A stretch of DNA of 64,000 nt, from contig OY744469.1 in NCBI GenBank assembly GCA_963556145.1, positions 6,358,767-6,422,766 on the forward strand, read 5' to 3'. Source of the stretch: Hygrocybe punicea (taxonomy: Eukaryota > Basidiomycota > Agaricomycetes > Agaricales > Hygrophoraceae). Made by a program: the position numbers and the translations under genes. This document shows, piece after piece, positions 21,360 to 32,174 of this stretch. A model generated the notes under the pieces. It did no database searches. It saw only the letters and a program-made list of their open reading frames with translations, and was not told where the DNA came from. Within the stretch, counting starts at the first letter, position 1, and each line of letters opens with the position of its first letter.

Positions 21360-23190
21360 TCCAAATGTTGCCCTAGCTCTATTGAGATTCTGGAATTTGG
21401 AACAGCAAGAGTGTGCTACCACTCCACTGTTTCGAGGGAAGGGAAGTTGAATCAGAAATTGGCTTGAGGAATTACATCGACCGTCTGAAGCAATCATTCC
21501 GCTTCAATTCCATGGATGACCTGGAAATCAGCAGAATTATCATGAGCAATTGCACCCAGAAGTTCACTCTTTTTTATCAGATTTATTTGAATGCGAGCGG
21601 TGATGTTGGCTAGGTCAGGCAGACGATCCATACCACCATTAAGATCCACCCAAATGGGCTCGACCTGGGTGATACTGAACAGGAGCGGATGCATCAAGCT
21701 GAGAATATTGAAGGCCATCTCTTTTACCTGTCAACCAGTTATGATGGCAAAGTCCATCGGCGCCTTGACCTCCACATTCCTCACCGTCTTGAAAGATTCA
21801 TCTTGGTTGCCCATGACAGCACTGAAATTTTGCACCGATGCCACATCAATCGTGATCTCCAGACCAGTGAATGTATTGCAGATGTCGATGTCTGGGAGAA
21901 CAGCATCATCACAATACCATAGTTTCCAGTAGAACTCCTTGATCTGTAAGTTACGGCCCTCTGCGATCTTGTGGATCGTAGCCGAGCCCATAGAAGGTTT
22001 ATAGGCGAATTGCAAGTGAAGGGGTACTGATATGTCGCGACGAGCTTCATATATGATCACATCAATCAACTTCAAGGTAGGCTGATAGCAAATTTCAGCC
22101 ACCTTGAAGGCCGGTTTGTGTTTGCTGTATGAACGAGCAGCTTCATAAAGCGTCACAGATTGTGGTGACGAATCCAAGGAAGTGGTGACAACCTTCTGCA
22201 GGGGTCGAGGTGCAAGAAGCTGCCAAATTGGGTTATCGATGTATGAATGTCCCTGGACAATGGTTGTCGAGGTGAGGAGAGCCTGCAGCCAGCTGAGCTC
22301 AGAGCCTGCTAATATCTCCAGCCACAATGAGGCATCTGGAATATCCTTACCCAGACTATAGCTTACTACACTCTCAGCTACCTCCTGCTCGACACCCAAG
22401 GAGACTACTTCCTGAGAAGACGCAACAGGCTTGGGGCTAAGGTAGTCCACGGTAGGAATTTTAGATTCGTCACCCCCATACCAACACTTGAGAAGCCGGC
22501 AGATAAGATAGGCATTGATGTTCCCAAGAAGGTTTTTTATGGGTTCATCCTTAACCTTTGAGTTCTTCACTGCAACTGGTCCTTGCAGGATACATACGCA
22601 CTGGGGGTCCTGGTCGAAGACGGCTTCAATATCCTCTGCCGCCCACATGGGAATCCTGTAAACCAACTTGAGTGAGGAAATGAACAAAATGTTGGTGACA
22701 CAACCTCACCTTCTTGAACCAAACCTCAAAGTTGGCATCCAATACAGGGATGAAGGGAATGGGCTTCTGTCCTGGCCTTTGGGATATCATCAAAAAGTAA
22801 GCCTTGTCCTTGGAAGCTAGTAGTTGCTTCGTTGCCAATGGATATGCCTTGAAAAAGTCTTCTGCGAAAGGTAAAGGATCATTGAGAGATGCAAAGCTCT
22901 GCAACAGCAATGGTTTGCTACCGCTCCTGTTGACACCTGCAAAACACTCCTCCACCCTTCTCAACCAATCCCCCATTAAGCTCCTTAACCAGACATCCAT
23001 CCACCTCTTCTTGTGCATCACAAACATTAACCTCATCCTCAATACCATCTCCTCATATGTCATGTCACCCAGATCAGTCACAACAGACCCATCCTTCTTC
23101 TAACCAAACCATCGTTGACTGAATCACGGTTCAGCTTCCCAATGACTTCCTCAAACTTGTCACAAGCCTGTACAACGTGCAAGCAAGCCA
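21360..23190 (-). pseudogene. Chimeric fatty acid synthase pseudogene (beta joined to alpha)
   Basis: From 23190 leftwards: CDKFEEVIGKLNRD, TDLGDMTYEEMVLRMRL, SQRPGQKPIPFIPVLDANFE, AAEDIEAVFDQDPQ and CILQGPVAVK, ending APMDFAIITG. All are typical of the enoyl-reductase/dehydratase region of the fungal FAS beta part. At 21735-21715 the frame passes directly into MAFNILSLMHPLLFSITQ, EPIWVDLNGGMDRLPDL, typical of the alpha part before the ketoreductase. The malonyl/palmitoyl transferase, carrier-protein and other segments expected between them are absent. A 54-nt intron (about 22706-22653) is kept. Damage includes a TGG-to-TGA change at the junction (GW to G-stop), a 1-nt insertion after the intron, a stop near 21515 and one near 21410. 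Agaricomycete FAS is often a single fused polypeptide, so an internal deletion of such a gene is the simplest explanation. Not functional. Confidence 0.85.
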
Positions 23191-24042
23191 AGGAGGAGGG
23201 GAGAATGGGGAGGGAGGGGAACAGGAGCAGGAGCAGGAGGCAGGGGGGAGGGGAGGCAGGGAGCACGTTCATTTGCCTTTCCGCCCTCATCCTCCATCCC
23301 TGTCCTTGTCTCCATCGTCGTCCCTGTCATCGTTTTTGTCATCCCATCTTCGTTGTTCTAGTCGATCCAGTCCCCATCATCCCCGTCGGCTCATGTCCTT
23401 GTCCCAATCCTCATTGTCTCATCATTGTCACTATCCTGGTCACATTTGCATTACAGGGCAAGGAGTCGAGATCCCATCCTCGTTGTCCCTGTCCCCGTCC
23501 TTGTTGTGCCCATCCCCATTCTCATTGTGCCCATCCCCGTCCCCGTTGTCCCCTTCCCGGCCCTGTTATGTTGTCATCCTCATCTGTCCCTCATCACTGT
23601 CCCCACAATCATTCTGGTCCCTGTGATCATTGTGGTCCCCGTCCTCATCCCCGTCCTCACCATTGTTGTTGCCTTCTTCGTCGTGCTATGGCTGCTGGTG
23701 CTGGTGCTGGTGCTGGTGCTGGTGCTGGTGCTGCCATGTTGCTGCTGCACATGAAGGTGAGAGTGGAGTAGTGGCTGGGGATTGGTAGTAATCAGTAGTG
23801 TAACAATAATATATGAATGAAAAGAATAAACGCACTAGTTATCAGGGTGGTAGTGTTTTCTTCCCTTGTCTGACGCATTGTTCTCCTGCTTCTGTCAACG
23901 TTCTCCTCCGTCGTGTTCATGCGTGCCCTCATCCCACGGCTGTGGTCATCACCCTGGGCTTGTCTTGTCATCAGGGAATGGCCCATCTCTTTCAGGCTTA
24001 ATTGCCCTGCAATTGTAGACGAGGGCATCAGGGCGTCATTGT
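23191..24042. other. Low-complexity arm-like sequence, probable P remnant
   Basis: A GGGAGG-rich tract is followed by CCCCGTCC/TCATTG-rich sequence, a (GGTGCT)n run at about 23693-23735, and an AT-rich stretch plus TTATCAGGGTGG resembling the intron/exon border of P modules. This is the same order as a P arm, without a recognisable exon. Long frames here are compositional. Confidence 0.4.
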
Positions 24043-24982
24043 TAGGCAATGACATGGGTACGGGTAACCTGCACGGGTTGCGGGTACGGGTACTGCCGGG
24101 TACGGGTATGGGTTACCTTTTTTGGACCTGGGCAAAACCCGTACCCGTGACCGCAGGTCTTGGTATACCCGCAGGTACCAGCCCAAACAGAGCCACACAG
24201 CTTCACGACAAATACCAGCATCAACAACGAGACCCAGCAATGCATCCGCGCCCCCACAGGCTGCCCCACACACACACGCATCCGCGACAACACAGATGAA
24301 GCCGATAGCCACCACTTCCGTGGCAACACAACACCAACCACCTGCCAAATGGCCCCATCCTCGCGTGAAACCATGTCCCAGCATGACGCTACATGCCCAC
24401 TGCAAGAAGCAACAGCAACCACGTTGCACGATGCCCCGTCATCAAATAGTGCCCCAATGTGAACCCCCGTGCCCAAAACCCAACGGGAGACACATCACAC
24501 TCCCACATCAGCCCCAAACACACCGTCCGCGCTGCAAAACGCGTCTGAATGCATCTCAAGTCCCACCCCAGCCCCAAACCCCACGCCTGTGCAAGAAAAC
24601 ACATTCAAACGCGTCCTAGACCGTGGTCTCACAACACCCGACCATTTGACGCCCACACAGGCCCCAAAGCCCGTGCCCGTGCAACAGAACATGCCCAAAT
24701 GCACCCCAGACCCCGTTCCCCCCCCAAGTACATGCCCACACGCACCCACAATCATGATGCCACCGTCCAGATGCCACAACTGTGAATGCCAAGGCTAAAC
24801 GGTGTCGAAACGCGAGCTGATGCATATGCGACGACAGAGGAGGATGAGAGGGAGGGGAGAATGGGAGATGGTGTGGGGAATGAGGAGACAGATACGATGG
24901 GGGAGGGTCTCTCGCCCACGAGAACCCAACCCGTTGCGTGGTTCCCAGCCCCCTCACCCCTCGTGTTTGCACAGCGCCACGT

Positions 24983-25908
24983 TGTAGATGCGGGTTCTTG
25001 GTGGCTTCGGAACTATATAAAGAAATATATAAAAAGATCCTAACCAGAGGGTGTCAGCGTAGAAGTGACTGGATAATTCAGTGTCGGGGATAATAAGTGA
25101 AGTGAAAGTGAAATAAAAGTAAAGCCGCCACATAAACTCGACTAGTAACGACAAATCCGGCGATGAACGGAGTGAAAACGGACTAATAACGATGAACCCG
25201 ATGGTGAACGGACTGAAAATGAATGAACCCGATGATGCCGATGATGTCGGGTACGGCGGGTCGGGTCGGGTCGGGTTGGAAACAATGAATAAATATACGG
25301 GAACAATGATAAAGTCGACGAAGTGAACTATAAAAAGCTAAGGAACTACGTGGACAAGCATTTGAAGGGATTAAAACAATTCTGACTATGAGGGAAACGG
25401 GGACTAATGGTATCTTATTTTGTACGGTCGTCGGGGACCGTTTTTATAGTACAGGAAACAGTAATCTACTTTCGGACATGTCTACTTCGGCCGATGGTAA
25501 GCTACAAAGAAAGGTTGGAATGGGGATGTGGAAAGGGGGGTTGCAAAGCAACGAAGACAGGAAATGGAGGGGAAAACGAATATGCAAGGAAAAGATCTAG
25601 AAAGTCCTACATATCTCCGAAAGGACGATGGGATGCATAAATAAAGTAAATCCGAAGTCGGGGATTGAGTCCGAAGAGATTCATCTCCTGGAATTGGAAC
25701 TCCGAGGCGTTTGAGGCTGCTGGATTTGGTCTGAGAGCGGCTGTGACGAAGCGGCATACGTCGGGTTATGTCGGTCACGTCACGTCACGTCACGTCGGGT
25801 TGCGTCGGGTTACATCGGGTTCGAATGCGAGTTGGATAGAGGCATCGGGTTCGTCCGGATTCGTGATATATTGATGATACGGACTCAGAGGGACGTCGAC
25901 CCTCTACA
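24983..25908. repeat. LTR of the 24983-30997 element (left)
   Basis: 926 bp, TGTAGATG...CTCTACA. Contains CTATATAAAG near 25010, short GGGTC-rich repeats near 25255-25275 and repeated CACGT (about 25778-25797). Confidence 0.92.
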
Positions 25909-26794
25909 TCTCCAGGGTACTTTAAATAAAGACCATCCCTGGTCTATACTATGTGGACTCGGGACTCGGATGCGTGAGATGAGGCCGACGTAGTGGTCAT
26001 GGAATCGGGCTCGATGGGACGAGGCAGGTTGTGGACAATGCAAAGGGGGAGAGCGGATGGTGACTAGTGGAACTCGATGGATGGTCGGAGGCTGAGAGCG
26101 GCGAATGGGGAATGAAATGAGTGAAGCCGGTGTCGAGGAAAAAGGAAACAAAGTACATAGAACTGGAGGAAAAGGGAACTGAGCGGAAATGAAAGAAAAG
26201 ATGGAAAGCTACAAAAAACGGGACAAATGGGGAGTGGAAACGCAAAATAGATGAGAAAATAAATAAATGTCGGGTATCGGAAAGAGGGGACGCGATAGAA
26301 ATCAAGTCAGGATAAACTAAACGTGACATAGGATTGGGGGCGGGTGACGGAGATGAGTAAGGCAGGAGCGGAAACGAAATAAAACACAAGCGGATGACAA
26401 AGACGATCTAGGCGGGTCGAGTTAGTGTCGGCGGCTTTGGTGGCTGTGTCAACGGGTGGCGGAAACGGTGGCGTAGGGGTAGACATGATATGATGACGGT
26501 GGTTGTTCAATACGATATGACGAAAACGGAGGTTCGATAGGCGACGACGGAGGTTCGATATACGATGGCGGAGGTTCGATACGATATGACGAAAACGGAG
26601 GTTCGATGGACGACGACGGAGGTTCGATATACGATGGCGGAGGTTCAATAGACGATGGCGGAGGTTCGATATGTCAATACTAATATGGGGGCGATAATCA
26701 ACGGCTGTGATATCAGCCTCATACTAGGCGGTTCAGCACCGGCTTGGACCCGTGGGGAAGCATTCTCCCCCATGGAACTGAAACATAAAGTCGG

Positions 26795-27060
26795 GTGGGT
26801 TGGGAATCGAAGCCGAGACAGGGAACGTTGTGTCTGGGTTGAAACGGTGGCGGAAACGGTGGGTCATGGAAAGCGGAGAGCGATGTCAACGGGTGGAATG
26901 CGGGTGCGTGAGCGGATGAGTCGGGTGCGTTGGGAATCGAAGCCGAGACAGGGAACGTTGTGTCTGGGTCGAAACGGTGGCGGAAACGGTGGGTCATGGA
27001 AAGCGGAGAGCGATGTCAACGGGTGGAATGCGGGTGCGTGAGCGGATGAGTCGGGTGCGT
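26795..27060. repeat. ~130-bp tandem duplication inside the LARD
   Basis: Two consecutive near-identical copies, each including GTTGGGAATCGAAGCCGAGA and AAACGGTGGGTCATGGAAAG. Just upstream (26500-26660) are short GGAGGTTCGATA-type repeats. Confidence 0.75.
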
Positions 27061-28489
27061 GGGGAATGAGTGAAGCGGTGCGTCGGGTTCGTAAGCGGGT
27101 GCGGCGGGTTCGTAAACGGGTTCGCTGGGTGCGACGGATTCATAAGCGGGTGTGTCGAGTATGTCGGGTGTATTATGCGGGTGTCGGGTGTGTCGGGAAC
27201 GAGTGTATTTTTTATCTTTCTTTTATCTCTGACGTTTTTCTTTCTTTTTATTTATTTAATCTATTTATGTATATATTTCTTATGCCGATGGACGGTGAGG
27301 GGTTTTCGTAGGGTCGGGTTCGGTGGGTATGGGGGTGCGAAGGTGGTGGGTACGGGATGTGAAACCGGAACCGGAACCGGATGCCGCGGAATCGTTGGGA
27401 ACGCGTCCGGGTTCGTAGTCGGCTGTGATGCGAGTCGCGGATCCGGAACCGGAAGCCGATGTAGCGGATTGGTCGAGAACGGGTGGTCGGGTGTGGGGAC
27501 TAGACATGGGTGTCGGTTCTGCGGCGGGTTCGTACAGTGACGACGTTGGGCTCTGTTAGATCGCAGACGGGTGCGGCGGGTCACGGGCGTTCAGGCGTGC
27601 TTCGGGTGCCGTCGACACGTTTTTGGGACGTTCCTGGTGGTGGATCCGACAACGGAGGCGTTTTGACGGGCGGAGGGACTCGTCTTTGGGGCGACGGAGG
27701 CGACTGTGGGACTGCGTGGGGTCGAGGGAGCGGGGAACGTGTGGTCCGGTGTGGCGGTATGGCATAGGGCGACGTAGGGCGACGGAGGCGGATGACGTGG
27801 GCGGATAAGAGGGAACGTGGGATTGCGTGACGTGGATCGTGGTTTCGTGAGGTCGTTCGAGGATGGCGAGAGGTCGAGGAGGCAGCAACGGGTGGTCGAT
27901 GTCGGGGGACGGAGGCGGATGACGTGGGCGGATGAGACGACGGGGACTGGGAGATAGATTGGAGGTGATACGGGTGGCGTTTCGTGTACTTTCGTGGCGG
28001 ATATGCGTGGGGATTTGACAACCATGCGTCGGGTCGTGGAACGGGTTTGAGCGGCGTGTGGTCACGGTTTCGCGGGCGTAACCCAACGGGGGCTTTGTTT
28101 GGGCTCGCGAAGGGACTTGAAGGACGTCGTGGGGTTGGTCGAGGGCGTAGGTGGTCGAAGGGGAGTGGACGAGGACGGGGACGGCTGGGAAGTCGGGGTC
28201 GACGGGGAGTGACGTGGCAGCTTGCGTGGGACCACGAGGGACGGGGGCGGACATGTTTGGGACAGTAGGGAGCCATGTCGAGGTGCGGAGGCGTGAACGT
28301 GGGTGTGGAAGGTGGTTGTACGCGGTGGTCGTTGGCGCTAGGTTGGCGAATGCGGCGGCACGAGGCGAGGTGGCATGATATGTCGTTGGGGGCTTGAACA
28401 CAACGGGGACGGCTTGTACGGACTTGCGAGGGGCGATGTAGGATGCTGGGAACTGGTACGAGGCGGCGGTGGGTCCTACGAAGACGTGA

Positions 28490-29290
28490 GCGGCCGGGGA
28501 CGTCGAGTAGGCGAGGGCACGACGTGGCGACGCGTGGGGCGTCGATAATGGCGAGGACGGCCTGTACTGGCTTTACGAACGACGGTGTGGGGCTCTGGGA
28601 GGCTGTACGAAGCGGCGGATGGTCCAACGAGGACGTGAGCGGCCGGGGATGTCGAGTACGGGGGCACGAGGAAGTATGACGTGGCAACGCGTGAGGCATC
28701 GATGACGGCGAGGAGTGGCTCGTGAGTGCTCGCAACTGGTGTCGTGGGGCTGTAGGGAGTGGTACAAGGCGACGTGGAGGTCCGACGAGGGCGTGAGCGG
28801 CCGGGGATGTCGAGTACGCGGGGACACGAGGAAGGATGACGTGGCGACGCGTGAGGGGTCGATGACGGCGAGAATGGCTCGTGAGGGCTCGCGAGTGGTG
28901 TCGTGGGGCTGTAGGAAGCGGTACGAGACGACGGGGAGGTCCAACGAGGGCGTGGACGGCCGGAGATGTCGACTTCGCGGGGGCTTGAGGTTGGTTGACG
29001 TGGCACGCGTGTGGGGCATTGATGACGGCGAAGACGACTCGTGAGAGCTCGCGAGGGGCGTTGTGGGGACTTGGGAACTAGTACGAAGCGGAGGGTGGTC
29101 CAACGAGGACTTGAGCGGCCGGTGATGTCGAGTACGAGGAAGGATGACGTGGCAACGCGTGAGGGGTCGATGACGGCGAGAATGGCTCGTGAGGGCTCGC
29201 GAGTGGTGTCGTGGGGCTGTAGGAAGCGGTGCGAGGTGACGGGATGTCCATCGAGGGCGTGAGTGGCCGGAGATGTCGACTAGGCGGGGG
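28490..29290. repeat. Six tandem units of ~145-160 bp inside the LARD
   Basis: GGCCGGGGATGTCGA or close variants recur at about 28493, 28640, 28798, 28958, 29118 and 29263, with matching flanks such as GCTCGTGAGGGCTCG. The long minus-strand frames over this region follow the repeats and carry no motif I recognise. Confidence 0.75.
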
Positions 29291-30071
29291 CATGAGGAGG
29301 GATGACGTGGCGACGCGTTGGGGGCTCGATAATGGCGAGGACGGCTCGTGAGGGCTCGGGACTGGTGTCGTGGGGCTATAGCACGGTGTTGAGGGCTCGA
29401 ATGCGGCGGGGCTGCTCGTACGGACTCGTGGAGGGCGGTGACGTGGTTTGCTGGTAACTTCGCGGGCTCAGACGACGGGGGCATGTCAAGGCTTGTATTC
29501 GGTGACAAGTGCGAGTTCTTAGACGCGAGCGGCTGGGGGTGCACAGGCTAAACCCGTTGCACGGCGATCCGTCTGTTCCAAGTTGTGAGTGACGCGTGAG
29601 TGCCGTTGGGCGAGTCGATGTTTTGGGGCTTTCCGGTCGCGGTTTTTCGACGGGTATCGGTGGGGATTGGGATTCCGAGCGTGTTGGAGGTCTATAAACG
29701 ATTGTGGACGGTGGATGTGACGAAGTTCGAGTCGAAAACGAGAGTGTTGGATCGTGGCTGTGCAAGTTTCCTAAAGCGGTAAACGGCCGTTGGGTCGGCC
29801 GCGCAAGAGCGGGTTCGAAGTTGTACGTGATACTAGACAATCGTAGTCGTTAAAGAAGAGAAAATATTATGAGAATCAAACCCAAATGATAGTGTGGCAG
29901 TTGGCGATTGGATTGTCGAGGCATCGGATGTCGGATGTAAAGAGGTTGGGTAACGGGAGTCGGATGTGTAGAGTGCTGCAGCAAGGGTTATTTCGAGATG
30001 ACGAAAGGAAAGTGTAGGGTTATGGAATGAATGAATGATGACACTGAATTATCCTCGCGGTGGGCTCCAGA

Positions 30072-30997
30072 TGTAGATGCGGGTTCTTGGTGGCTTCGGA
30101 ACTATATAAAGAAATATATAAAAAGATCCTAACCAGAGGGTGTCAGCGTAGAAGTGACTGGATAATTCAGTGTCGGGGATAATAAGTGAAGTGAAAGTGA
30201 AATAAAAGTAAAGCCGCCACATAAACTCGACTAGTAACGACAAATCCGGCGATGAACGGAGTGAAAACGGACTAATAACGATGAACCCGATGGTGAACGG
30301 ACTGAAAATGAATGAACCCGATGATGCCGATGATGTCGGGTACGGCGGGTCGGGTCGGGTCGGGTTGGAAACAATGAATAAATATACGGGAACAATGATA
30401 AAGTCGACGAAGTGAACTATAAAAAGCTAAGGAACTACGTGGACAAGCATTTGAAGGGATTAAAACAATTCTGACTATGAGGGAAACGGGGACTAATGGT
30501 ATCTTATTTTGTACGGTCGTCGGGGACCGTTTTTATAGTACAGGAAACAGTAATCTACTTTCGGACATGTCTACTTCGGCCGATGGTAAGCTACAAAGAA
30601 AGGTTGGAATGGGGATGTGGAAAGGGGGGTTGCAAAGCAACGAAGACAGGAAATGGAGGGGAAAACGAATATGCAAGGAAAAGATCTAGAAAGTCCTACA
30701 TATCTCCGAAAGGACGATGGGATGCATAAATAAAGTAAATCCGAAGTCGGGGATTGAGTCCGAAGAGATTCATCTCCTGGAATTGGAACTCCGAGGCGTT
30801 TGAGGCTGCTGGATTTGGTCTGAGAGCGGCTGTGACGAAGCGGCATACGTCGGGTTATGTCGGTCACGTCACGTCACGTCACGTCGGGTTGCGTCGGGTT
30901 ACATCGGGTTCGAATGCGAGTTGGATAGAGGCATCGGGTTCGTCCGGATTCGTGATATATCGATGATACGGACTCAGAGGGACGTCGACCCTCTACA
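30072..30997. repeat. LTR of the 24983-30997 element (right)
   Basis: 926-bp copy of 24983-25908. One difference noticed. Confidence 0.92.
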
Positions 30998-31209
30998 ACG
31001 TCAATTGACGTGCGTGTCAGCGACGCGAGGTAGATGTGGGCTGGAACCCGCTGGGTTTCCTGCACGGGTCAATACCCGTACCCGACCCACCCCACTACCC
31101 ACCATCTACCCACTGAAAAAAGACCCGTGGGTAGACGGGTATGGGTTGGAGCGGGTCTGGGTATGGGTTGGCCTCGGGACACCCGCGGGTATACCCGTGT
31201 CATTGCCTA

Positions 31210-32161
31210 GTCATTGTTCACCAAATGCCCTTCCGGGCTTGGCGTTGGTTCTGCATTGGGCACTCCTGCCTCGCTGCCTCTCACTTGGCATCATCATGCC
31301 CTCGTTGGCATTGTACGTGGGTCAGTCAGCCTGCATCCGTGTTCGAGAGGTGGTTGTTGGCGCCTGGGACGGGCAACCACCATCTCTCCCCCTTGGACAC
31401 GATGTCACGGCGCTGGGGCACATTGATGCGTGCACTGGGAATTGTCGTCATCGTTCAGGGTGCTGGGAATCTTGCCCCCTCATTTAGGGTGTCAGCGTGG
31501 GTCTCCCATCCCACATTGGCACTTGGGATGGGCAACCGCCGTCTCTCCCCCTCGAACACAATGTCACGGTGCTGGGGAACATTAACGCATGTGCTAGGCA
31601 TTGTCATTATCATTCGGGGTGCTGGGAATCTCACCCCCTCGTTTAAGGTGTCGGCACAGGTCTCCCATCCCGCATTCGTGTTTTCAAGGTGGTTGATGGT
31701 TTCCCGGGTATGCAGTGGTAGCCGCGCCCCCTCGGATGCGATCCTGGATTCCCGGTGCTTCAATCATCAAATTGGGTTGGGTGCATGACACTGCTGTTGT
31801 TCTGGGCACTGAAGGCTTCTACCCTTGCTGAACCCGCTGGCATTCTGGACAAGAGTGGGGAGTGGTTAGTAAGTTGGTTTCACATGAAGAACAGACAGCA
31901 GGGGGACATACCGGGGCCGGAGAATGGGCGCACCACTTCTCTGGCCTTGCCAGCGGTTACCGTCATCATTGTCAAGTCATCGTCGCAGCGTTCTTGTAAT
32001 TGCAGTTGACGTGGCTTGAGGTTGCCCCAGACTGCCTTTTTGAGACAGTTAACCACGGTTAACCGTGGTCCCAATGGTCCAGTCCAGTTTGAATAGCTAT
32101 ATTTGGGTTAACTGTTGTTAACCATAACCGGACCGGACCGGACTGGACCGTGGCAACACTA
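31210..32161. other. No gene seen; ~159-bp duplication and a hAT-like end
   Basis: A tandem duplication with period ~159 bp covers about 31365-31690 (GGGCAACC, TCTCTCCCCCT and CGGTGCTGGG-type blocks recur). 32040-32161 contains inverted GGTTAACC motifs and ends CAACACTA, whose reverse, TAGTGTTGCCACGGTCCAG, resembles the end of the hAT MITE at 39449-40796. No left partner found. Confidence 0.45.
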
Positions 32162-32174
32162 GCCAGCTCCCATG

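Larger units (their letters stand above)
24983..30997. mobile_element. Young non-autonomous LTR retroelement (LARD-like), 6015 bp
   Basis: 926-bp LTRs (24983-25908, 30072-30997) start TGTAGATG and end CTCTACA and differ at only one position that I noticed (T/C near 25871/30960). TSD ACGT (24979-24982, 30998-31001). The 4.16-kb interior shows no reverse transcriptase, protease, RNase H or integrase. It is GC-rich and repetitive, with overlapping frames in several phases. On the minus strand TGGAGCCCACCGCGAGG begins 2 nt inside the LTR at 30069, a possible primer-binding site, so leftward transcription is favoured. The purine tract is not convincing. Confidence 0.88.
24043..31209. mobile_element. 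GGGTA-arm hAT element carrying a nested LTR retroelement
   Basis: Left end TAGGCAATGACATGGGTA and right end (reversed) TAGGCAATGACACGGGTA. Perfect 8-bp TSD GTCATTGT at 24035-24042 and 31210-31217. Without the 6.0-kb nested LTR element it would be ~1.15 kb. Its arms are GGGTA-rich. The plus-strand interior (24170-24780) is C-rich imperfect repeats encoding text such as LQNASE, related to the ORF of the 6488-9225 LTR element. No transposase. Confidence 0.92.

Noticed and set aside
27556..29840. Candidate gag/pol genes of the young LTR element
   Set aside because: Overlapping frames in different phases over tandem repeats, with no polymerase, protease, integrase or zinc-knuckle motif.
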